Both the position numbers and the translations under genes were made by a program. Below are positions 51,904-63,900 of a DNA stretch of 64,000 bases, one piece after another. The stretch's first letter is position 1. Each line of letters starts with the position of its first letter. The stretch spans positions 40,337-104,336 of the forward strand of contig DFGT01000008.1 of NCBI GenBank assembly GCA_002371265.1. The letters are read 5' to 3'. Below the pieces are notes generated by a model. The model was not told the DNA's origin and searched no databases. It saw only the letters and a list, made by a program, of their open reading frames with translations. Source of the DNA: Bacteroidales bacterium UBA3743 (GTDB lineage: Bacteria; Bacteroidota; Bacteroidia; Bacteroidales; Paludibacteraceae).

Positions 51904-54900
51904 TCACTTGAAGTAGACAACCTCGACAGAACCCTTGCGTACGGATCCATCTTTCATTGTAATGACATAGTAGTAGACGGTAGGGTCAGCAAGTACGCCA
52001 CGGATCTTTCCATCCCAACCATCGTTACCCTCAAACACCTTGTTGCCATAACGATTGAATATCTCAACCTGGAAGCCTGGCATGAACACATCATTCATAT
52101 CCTTAGAGTTGTGAGGAGTAATGGCAGTAGGGATGAAGTCGTAAGCGTCAACCTTCACCACGTTACTTGCAGCCGACGTACACACATTGTCTGTGACTAC
52201 AACATAGAACAGAGTGGTGTCTAGCAAGTTCTCGTAGAAATAAGTGCCGAAGTCAGAATCAAAAATAGATGACACAGTCAACAACTCGTCAGCTTCATCA
52301 AGCGGATTAATGTAATCCTCCAAGACATTGCCATAGCCGTCAAACATCTGGCTAGAAGCATCCATGTCGCCAACCACCTTATACCAGTGATACTCTATTC
52401 CTTTATCCTTATAGATTGACTTCATATCAAGATTGACATTCTCACCTACCCACACACGAGGTCGGCCTTCAAATCTAGCCGTCAAAAGCATGCTATCAGG
52501 ATTGATTTTCTGGTGTACTTTCATTGGAGCACCGTTAGACACTGTATCCTTCAGCATCTGTTCTGTTGTAAGTTTCGACTCAAATGTACCGTTCTCACGG
52601 TTGTAGACATACTCACAACTCCATGCAAGAGAGCTATCAGAAGATGTCATACCACACTCATTGACAGCGTAATATAGCATATGAGATCCGTCGTGTACAT
52701 GAGAAATTGGCTCACCGTTATACTTGGCTCCACCAATTATCCAGCCTTCCTCAATAATCTCAGAACCCATATCCTCAACACAGACATTAAGGATTTCCTT
52801 ATAGTCGCCTGCCATACCGTTGACTGCCAATGCCTGATATTCACAAGCCTCGACAGTATCAACACTTGACATAGCGACACGAGGACGCTGACGGATGCCG
52901 ATATAAGCGGATGCAGTGTCAAGACATCCAGTATTCAAATCCTGAGCGACGTAATAATACGTACCAGTCTGAGTAAGGTTGTCTATTGCCGTGTACGCAG
53001 CCACCTTGGCTGGATCAGAAGAGAATCTCAAGCCGAATGTAGTCTTATTATTACTGTAAACAAGAGTCTTAACTGAAATAGAGTCTTTGTAGACATCGAA
53101 TACGATGTTAGATTCCATCACTTTGTAAGTGTTGTCTTCCTGCAAGATGTTAGACTTACCTGTTGCCGTGATAATTGTATCAGACATCAACTTCACATCA
53201 AGTTCAGTGCCTTCACACTTGACAAAATCCTTAGCCATAGCAGTAACAATATCCTCACGTTTAGGAACCGTAATTTCCTTTTCGTATATGAACTTGTTGC
53301 CACAAACATCTGTCAATATCATCTGAGCAGTGAAGTCGTCCTTGACAGAAGTTCCTGGGATAGGATATTGGCTATATGTCAACACAGACCTACCTGCACA
53401 TGGATCATATTTATTCAAAGCGAACTCTTCCAAGTCTGGGACTAACATCAAGCACTCGCCATTCGACTTAGCAGACACCTCTCCGTCGGCAAACCAATCA
53501 GGGACATCGAAATGAGGATTGTTTGTATCACGGTAAGAAAGAACCATTCTGAATGTATCCTTGTTGACGTTACCACAAACATCAACAGCAGTATAAACGA
53601 ATGTATTCTCATAGTTGTAGTAGTCACATTTCGACGGATCATCACCTCTATTGTTGAATCTGTCAAATTTCACGTCACTATTGTTACAAGCATCCTCCGC
53701 AGTTGGAATTGGCCAATTTGCACTTGAAGCATCACAACTCAAATGAATAGTATCGGTCATCAATCCAGATGCGAATCCAGTTTTCCATACTGGAGGAACA
53801 TCATCCTTAATCTTGATTATATTAGAACAAGAAGAAGAACCACCAAAGATGTCGTAAATAGTGTAGGTACGAGTAATCTCTCCTTCACAACTATTACCGG
53901 CAGTGTCATCCTTTACCGTCAACTTTTCAGGAATCATGTTTTGAGCATCCAAAACATTTCCATACAAATATGTCTTGAACTCAGTGAAATTCTTAGGTAT
54001 ATAAATTTTATCATTCACATCGTCAATACAAGCAAAGGCCTTTTCGTAATCATGAGGACAGATAATCTGAGGCTTGATCTCATCACGTACAATCAGATTC
54101 TGCTCACAATAGTGACTATTTGAAGCCTTATCAACAAATGTTGTATACAAGACAGTAGTGTCATTTGCCGGATAAATATCCTTGAATACATTCTTTTCAT
54201 CGTTTCTTATGAATGTCGGCTTCAATCTTTCGTCACAGCTGTCATCGAAATAGATTGATGTGTCAAGACCTACCTCTTCGAATTTTTCGAATGTAGCCAC
54301 ATCTCCATGTTCACGAAGGACAACAACCAAATCCTTAGGCAATGTACTACAATCAAACTTAGGCGAGATTGTATCGTAAGCCTCAATTGTCTGAACCTTA
54401 GATGATGAGTTTCCACTTTCATCGGTCACTGTCCAAACGATATCCTTCACATCTCCATTGATTAGAGAAAGATCTATTTTTTCTCCCTTAGGCAAAGGTC
54501 TTGTGACACCATTCATTGTATAAGATATTGTCGTATTCTTATCACAATCTCTGATATTCAGCAATTTTTCGATCTCCTCATAAGTTTCTGAATATGTACA
54601 CTTACATTCAGACTCTTTATAATACAACTTAACTGTATCCAAAGAAGTAATCTTAGGAGCTGTTGTGTCTATAGCGATAAATGTCAGGCTACACTTGTTT
54701 TCATTACCTGAGGAATCACGAACAGCGAACTCCATTGTGACAGTCTCACCATACTGCATGTCGATGACAATATCTTCTTTCTCAACAAATGATTCGCCGT
54801 CCTTTACAAGAAGGTGTACTGTCTCACCACAATCATGAGTGACTGCCGACTTCTCTGCTTCATTGATCATATCATACAAACCAATGCCCATGATCTTCTT

Positions 54901-57900
54901 CAACGAATCATCGTTGATTGCAGGAAGTACCGCACCAGCACGCATCATGGCCATAACCTGTTCATCTGTCATAGACACATTAGCATGACAATCACCGTCC
55001 AAAGGAATCTTGATCGGTTCTGTTGGACATGCGACAGACGGTGCTATACGATCCACTTTATTGACAGTTTCTGTCACCTCTGTATAATTGCCAAACGCGT
55101 CTTCAATTGTCCACTTGATTGTCTCATCTCCAATCTCACTGTCGAAGTCTGGATATGTCATCTTATCAGTCAATTCCGTCTTCACGCCTCCGATCTCATA
55201 ATAAACCTTCATATTGCTACAATCCGCAGCATTCAATTTATCCAAAAGATCACTCTTCGAATTAGAATATGTGTACTGACAATTAGCACCTCTCTCCAAT
55301 GTAGATGTGAACTCGTTCATTGAGACGTATGGGTTCTCCTCATCAACTGGCTTATACGTGACTGTGCAGAAGCTTTCATTGCCATATTCGTCATAGACAC
55401 GATATGTCACGACAACCTCCTTGCCAATCTCAAATGTGAATGATCCGTCTGGATTTAGAGGCACATCCACATTAGACTCAAGCATCAGATCATTTCCACA
55501 ATCACTCTTATGAAGCAAGTCGTCAACCTGATCCTCAGTCATGCCATTCAAGATATTTCCGTCGGCATCGATAATGCCTTTTTCAATCAAGACTCCACGA
55601 CGCAAATCCGCGATCACCTTGTCTGCCTCAATCTTATAAGATGTATTGCAATCATTCTCTCTTGTGATCGGAACCTTAACCTCCGATGGCTTGCAGACAA
55701 TTGCAGGTGGATTGTTTGGAATATTGATTATCTGTGGACAGAAATCAGAATTTCCTGCCCTGTCAGCAAATGTCCAGTTGACAGTAGTCGATCCGACCAT
55801 AAATGGAGCATCCATATCAGCATTGTCTCCATTATTCTTTCCGTCTGAACGTTTAGACGTGACAATGATTTCACTGAAATCAGTACAATTATCCTTAACC
55901 CATTGCTCGTCACTTGATTTCAATCCAGTGAATAAGCCCTTCTTAACGAGATAATCTTTGTCTACACATATTCCAGCAGCAATCTCATTGTCTGTGATTT
56001 CTATCTTCTTGATTAGTTTATCACAGTCAACCTTAGGAGCCTTCTTGTCGACAATTTCAACATTCTGTTTAACAGAATTTGAATTCTGGAACTCATCAGT
56101 TGCGATCCACTCAATAACGTCGCCATCATTCAATGTCTCCTTGAACTTATAGAATGCGTCATTCTCGACCTTCTTTGCTGTAGTTCTTGATCCATCCTCA
56201 TGAACAATCACATAAGAGATCTCTGTCTTACTGCAATCACTTATATTAAGCATATTTGAGATTGTGTTATAAGAAAGGTCAGACACACCCTGACACTTGT
56301 CAGCGACATCCGCACCATCAAGTTTCAAAGCATCGAGAGATTCCGCGATCTCCGGTTTAGTCGAATCCTTTGGAGAAACAAGAGTAGAGCATCTAGAAGA
56401 ATTTCCTGCTACGTCCTTCAATGTCCAATATACATATGTATCATCATCATCCAATGAAACACTCACATCAACAGAAGTTTTCTCTTCCGTAGCAGTCAAG
56501 CCGACAAAGAACGACAACTCAGTTCCACACTCATCATATACTTTGTCGACGTTGCCTTCTCCATCTTTGCTATATGCGTAAGGAATCTTATTTTCATTAG
56601 TAGCTGTCGTGATCTCTGTTGCCGACGTTGCGTTTGCCTTCACATACGCATCCTTCAACATCTGGATTGTCATAGTTGAGTCTGCCTTACATCCATTAGA
56701 TGGCTGGACATAGACATTGAAGTCGGCAAGACATGCGATCTCCGGAGCAACATTGTCGACCACATTAACCTTCTGAGTGACAGTTGTCGTTTTGCCTGTC
56801 GCATCCGTCACTGTATACTTGACATCATGTTCTCCTAGTGTCAGATCACTCATCACAACGTCATTAGTTGTCAACGCATTGTCCGTACCTCCATCAACAG
56901 AGTATGTGATTGTGTAATCTGAACACTCCTTAATATCCAACAACGCTTTGATCGCATCATTAGCTATAGTTGTATCACCAGCACACTTGTCGGCAGAGCT
57001 GCTTGTGTGGACAGTGATTGCGTCTGGAGTGCTTACAACTGGCTTCATAGTATCCGCAGCAGAGACTGTCGTTGAGCAAGTCGAATTGTTATAGCCATCG
57101 CTCATTGTCCAATTGATTGTCTGAGACTCTCCGACACCAAGTTCAAACGGTTTGTCAGACTCATCAAATGATGTGTTGTCCAACGAACTTTCCACCTTTA
57201 GAGAGACTCCACACTCATCCTTGATCGACTCAATAGTCTTGCCATCAGCACTCAAAGTAATTCGATTAGAATTTACAACGGTGAATGTTCCGTCAGAATT
57301 CTTTGTGGCAATATTGTTATCAACGACGTACTTCTCGTAGATTGAATCTACAGCCGCCGTCTCTATAGCCTTACAATTATTGTCTGGCTGAACATAGACA
57401 ACGTAGTCGGCAAGACATGCGATCTCTGGAGCCACATCGTCGACCACAGTAATCTTCTGAGTGACAGTTGTAGTTTTGCCTGTCGCATCCGTCACAGTAT
57501 AAGTGATCTCATGATCTCCAGGAGTAAGACCGTTTGCAATCACATCATTTGTTGTCAAATCTGTAGCCGTAGCTCCATCAACAGAGTATGTGACTGTGTA
57601 TGACGAACAATCCTTGATATTCAAAGAAGTCTTAATCTCATCATTAGCTATTGTTGTATCACCGACACACTTATCAACCGAGCTGCTAGTATGAACGGTG
57701 ATTGCATCAGGAACACTTACGACCGGACGCATTGTATCAACTGCCGTTACAGTCGACTTGCACTGTCCGGAATTATTTGTTCCATCCGACAATGTCCAAT
57801 ATACATCCTTAGTAAGATTATCCTTGTCTAATGAGACATTCAATGAATTATCAGTTCCTACTCCATTGGTTTCAGAAACTTTCACAGACAAATCAGTACC

Positions 57901-60900
57901 ACATCCATCATAGATGTTTGTAATGGTCTTCTTATCAGCACTCAACTTGAAGTAAGCCTCGTCGCCTGAATTCTTAGCCGTAATCACTCCCGTCTTCTCA
58001 TCAACAATTAGTTTATCAGACAAATATCCAAGAGCGAACTGATGCAGATCCATATCTATAGAAGCCTCACAATCAGCATTCATTGGCACATCCACGTCTG
58101 CACATGATATTTCAGGAGCGACATTGTCTGTCACCTTGATAGAATGGCTGTCAACCTCAGTTGTTGAACCACTTAAATCCACAGAGTTCCAAGTGATTGT
58201 GTAGTCTCCAGGAACAAGATCCTCAGTGAATGAAGTTGTGCCATCAGGTTTGATTGAACCTGTAATCACATCTCCATTTGCGTTTTTGATTTCATACTTC
58301 AACTCAGTTACAGGAGAACATTCCGCATATTCTACGCCATAAATTTCTTTATAGACATCAGCAAAAGTCTTCGTATATCCGACAGAACAGTTCTCTTTGC
58401 CATTTGCATCCTTTCCTGTGACAAAGCCAGTCTCGTCAGCAAGAGTACTTGAATTCAAAATCTGAGGAGCACCGACCAAAGTATATGTACATTCAGAAGG
58501 ATTGCCAGAAGCGTCAGCAACTACTATCGTGACATGCTTCTCCTCCTTGTACTTGATAGTCATACTTTCATTGTTAGTGATAGTGTCACCATCAGCGACA
58601 AACTCTCCTGAATTGTTTTTAGTAGAAACCGCAATCTTAGTAGAAAGCAATTCTCCACAATCATTGCTCATAGCACTCTTCTGCTCGTCTGTAAATTCAT
58701 ATTTCGTATTGAATACAGACTTATTGATATCATCAGAAGATTCATATTTAATAGTCTCGCCATTCTTGTCGACTGCAGAATTACCCAGCACCGTCTCCGC
58801 ACGAGATGCATAAAGAAGGTTATTTATATCAAGGTCGACGGTAGCATCACAATTGCTTCCGACAGGAACCTGGATGACATTGTCGTTTGAGCAAGCGATC
58901 TCTGGAGCTATATCATCAACAACAGAAAGTTCTTGTGAAACAGTATCCTTTTCTCCATTATTGTCGACCACCTCATATTCGATGACATAATCACCATGAA
59001 TCAAATCCTCGACATTCATATCACTGGCAACACCATCCTTTACAATAGAACCGTCAGTGACCTTGTTGCCATCCTTATCCTTGACCACATAGTTGACATC
59101 CTCGATTCCTGAACAATCATGAATTGAAGACAACCAATTCTCTATCTGGTCTTTACTCCATGAGTGTCCTGCACTACATTTGTCAGCCATATCATCAGAG
59201 TATTTCTCAACAACCTTATCCAAACCAGCAAGGGTCAAATCCGGTCTTGTTGTGTCCTTTGCTGTGACAACAGTCGAACAAGATGTGTTGTTGATGCCAT
59301 CACTCATTGTCCAATAGATTGTCTGAGTTCCGTCAACACCAAGAGTAAACGACTTGCCTGAATCATCGAATGTCGTGTTATCCAATAAACCTTCCACCTT
59401 TAATGTGACATCACACTCATCCTTGATTGATTCTATAGTCTTGCCGTCAGCACTCAAAGTGATTCGATCGGAATCAACTATTGTGAACGTTCCGTCAGAA
59501 TTCTTTGTGGCAATATTGTTTTTAACTACATACTGCTCATAAATCGAATCTATTGCAGCAATCTCTGTTGCCTTACAACCATTGTCAGGCTGAACATAGA
59601 CATTGTAGTCTGCAAGACAAACGATTTCCGGAGCCACATCGTCAACAACTGTAACATTCTGAGTGACAGTTGTCGTTTTGCCTGTCGAATCCTTCACAGT
59701 ATAAGTGATCTTATGATCTCCAGGAGTAAGTCCATTTGCAACCACATCATTTGTTGTCAATTCTGTAGCAGTAGCTCCATCAACAGAGTATGTAATTGTA
59801 TATGACGAACAATCATTGATATTCAAGGCCGTCATAATTGCAGAATTCGTAATTGTCGTATCTCCGACACACATGTTAGCTGAACTGCTTGTATGAACAG
59901 TGATTGGATCTGGAGTGTTCACCACAGGATCCTTATCATCTATAGCCTTGATTGTCTGCTCACATTCTACAGGAGTAATCTCAGAATAACCAGTTGAGAA
60001 CTTCCAACGAATAGTCTTCTCACGATCGTCTTTCGTCAACTTATAACTGAATGGCATTCCATTATAAGTAGTTCCTCCATCAAGAGAGTATTCAACCGTG
60101 ATCTTATCATTTGGAGAACAAAGTTTTGCATCAACGCTATCCTTGATATCCTCAACTGTCATCGAAATTGTATTCTCACAATTGTCGTCAAGAGGAGCTG
60201 TAATTCCCTTCAGATTACCACATATGATATTCAAGTGTGATGACTTTGGATCATACACAACTGTTTGAGTTGCAGTACATCCGTTTTTGTCTGTCAACAT
60301 TGCTGTCAACTTAGCTGTAGAGATTCCCTCTTTCAATGTGAATGTACCGTCGGCATAATCAACGTCAGTCTCATTATCAGAGTATGACACTTCATACTTG
60401 CCATCGTAGTAATTCTTTGATGGATCTATATTGTCGACTGGAGTACCGCCACTCACATTGCTGATATTTACCCTATTGTAATTCTTAGCACATGGAGTTG
60501 TTCCGATTGCGTAATCCATCGAGAACGACAACAGATCTGGCTCAGTGATAACAAATGTTTTATCTTGTTTTATGTTTGGATTTGCATTAAGAACATACTG
60601 AACTTTGTAAGTACCAGCCTTCAAACCTGTAAATTCAGCAACATTTTCGCCTCCTACCACAGAAGAAACAACATCTGAATAACCAGTTGCAGGATCTATC
60701 ATCTTGATAGTGAATTGTCCAGAAGGAGACGTTGCTTTAATCACACCTGATTTTGAAGGATCTGCAGAATTGCCTTCATTACATAATGCATCTGTTTTGT
60801 TCCAAATGACATTTGGTTCGTTTGGATTTGGCACTTCAACTGTCAAATCTTTACTACATCCGTTTTTATCCCAAACCGTGTAACTATATGAATCTGCACG

Positions 60901-63900
60901 GACACCCGACCTCTCTATCTTACCACCAGCCACAGCTGTTGCAGTCGCAGACGTACAAGTCGGTTCATCACAATACTTATAATTTCCGTAGCCACCACTT
61001 ATTGAAATAGAGAAGCTTCCATCACTCAATCCGTATACAGACGGTGCTGTCACGCTCTCTGTCAAAGTCATGTCAGATGTAGGCTGAGTGACTGTGAATT
61101 TAATCTCATTCGAGCTACAGTTGTTAGCATCAGTAACAGTCAATGAATATTCAACTGCATCATGTTCATTGGCAGTAGTTATTGAATTTGAATTCTCACC
61201 ATAAGCGACTCCTGCCTTCTTCCATGAATAAGTGTAACCTACGACAGCAGGTGTTGAGATTGTCTTTGTCTCATTGTAACACAAAGTCACATCTGCGATA
61301 GCTGCGAGAACAGGATTACTATTCACTGTCACACTTGCAGGTCCAGCCACTCCGACACATCCATTGGCATCCTTCATCGCAGCGTAATATGTCTTTGTCT
61401 CTGTCAATGTCTGAGTAGCGGATGTGCCAGTAACTGTCGATTTATCCACATTTGCTGGGATCTCTGTCTCAGACCACAAATAAGTGTAAGATGCCGACCG
61501 AGTCGCACGTGTGTCTGACGCTGTCAATGTAGCAGTCTCGCCATCACAAACAGCATCGCTTGACTTAGCGATTTCCACTGTCGGAACAGACAAATTGAAT
61601 GTGTAGTCTGCATTGTTGGATGTACATACTGTCGACGTTGCTGTATGAGTTTCCTTGATTGTCAATGTAGTGTTTGAAGTGACATCGTTCAATGTTGAAG
61701 TTGTTCCAAAACCACCATTGTTCCAAGAATAAGTGTAGTTGGCGTCCTCATTGTGCGACTTCAAGTCCACTGCACAATTAGCGACACTTACGACATCAAT
61801 CTTAGCCTCAGGCAACTTGTAGATGTTGACTGTCACTGTCGGATCTGTCTTCGACATACATCCTGTAGTCGTGTTAACAGCACGTACTGTCCATGTCTCA
61901 GATGCATCAGATGATCCATCAGAAGTGACAGTTGGAGCGGTTGTAGTTTCTGGATCGACGCCATTGCTCCAATAGAATGTATATCCTGTTGTTGCACCTC
62001 CGACATTTGCTGTCAATGTCACATTGTTGCCATCATAACACTTGTTGACTCCGCTTGCTGTCACACTGAAATCATCATAGTACTTGATCTCTGCCACATC
62101 TGACATTTCAGAACATCCTGTTGTCGGATTCGTAACCTTGACTGTGTACTTGCCGACTCCAAGAGTAGTGAACTTACCGTCGGCAGAGATAGTCGCCGCA
62201 GAGACCTTCGTGCCATTGTTGAACAGTTCATAAACATTAGCATTGTCGTAGTTTGTGACAATCACATCTCCAGTTGCTCCAGTCTCATTACAGATATTAG
62301 GAGTGGCTGTGATTGTTGGTTTTGCGATTGCCGCAGGAACAGTGACATTGACTGTCGCTGACACCTCCTGTCCGCAAACAGATGCTGTAACCGTAATTGC
62401 AGTGTTAGACTCAATGCTCAACGGCCATGAATTTATCGTAGTCGAGCCATTCTTGTATGTCCATGTTATTGTCTCGATACATGTCGGTGCTGTAAAGTTC
62501 AACTTCGCATCAACCTGATCCTTTGTCAATGAATACTTACAATCAGTTCCATTTGTAAGTGCTATTGGCGTAGCAGGGTTAGACAATGTGATATCGTCGA
62601 CCATAGTTGTGAATGAACCAGTTGCGACCGGTGTCGTACAAGCTCCTGCAACAACCTTCAATGAGTAGTCGTATGTCTGGGCACATGTCGACTTTTTAGA
62701 CACCGTCAATGTCTTATGGTCTGCAGATTCAGTACCACCAGTCCATGTATATGTCGCACCAATTGTATATCCGTCGACTGTTGCAACGACATCGTAAGAC
62801 GCATTGGTTGCACATAGCTCTGTAGGATTAGCAAATGTGATTGTCGGCATACGATGGATTGTTCCGACCTTCTCATCAGCCACAGAAGAACATCCGTCGT
62901 ATGTGGCTACTACCGAGTAAGTGGCTGTAGTTGAATTTTCACCATCAGTCAATGCCAATGTCTGGCTCGATGCTGTCTCCTTTCCTGTCGGAACGCCAGT
63001 CCATACGTATGCCACACCTGTCGTCTTTGTTTCTCCACCGACTGTGACTGTAGGAACGAATGAAACTGAAGTGCTACACAATGTCTCGTCTGCACCAAGA
63101 GTGACAACTGGATTTGGCTTCACTGTCAAAGTGACAGCTTCAGTAGTGCTGATTCCACAAGCAGTACCGTCGCTCACCCTTACCTTATAAGCATAATTGC
63201 CTGCAGGCAACAAGCCATTAACCAATTCTATTGAAGGTGTGTAAGTCGCAGATGTAGCACCCAAAATCTCAACGTCATTCTTATACCATTGATATGTGTA
63301 AGATCCGGTTCCGCCGACAGGTGTTTTTCCGTCTGCAAATTGCAACGTAGGCAATAAGCCATCAGCACAGATAGCATCCACACTGGCAAGTTCACCTGCG
63401 GTCACGCCACTATAATTTTCAATCTTAACATTATCAACCATAGATGTACAGTTGTTTGCATCTGTCACTGTGAATGAATATGTTCCAGCGATCAAACCTG
63501 TCACCTTATTTTCTGCATCCAAGACGACAGCGTCAGCACCATTTTTATATGTATATCCAGGTGTTCCATCAGACACGCTCAACTTAACCCAACCTTCATT
63601 GTCACAAACATTGTTTGTCTTATCAACGACTGCCAATACTGGATTTGGATTGACAACTGCGTCTACCTCATTGCTTTGACTTGTGCCACATCCATTAGCA
63701 ACCACGTATTGCAACTTATGTGTTCCGACAACCTGTGCAACTGAATTGTCGAAGTCAGTCCACTCACCAGCACCCTTAACTTTAATCTGCCACTTGCCAG
63801 TTCCGACAATATCGCTACCATTAGTTTCTATTGTTGGAGTTGGCAATGTAAACTTATTTCCATCACAAACTGGAGCCGGAGCTGTAATCATGACAGTTGG

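Noticed and set aside
54814..55323. Plus-strand open frames within the giant adhesin gene (also elsewhere in 52-64 kb)
   Set aside because: They are antisense to a single continuous 12-kb frame with clear Ig-like repeats and have no family features.
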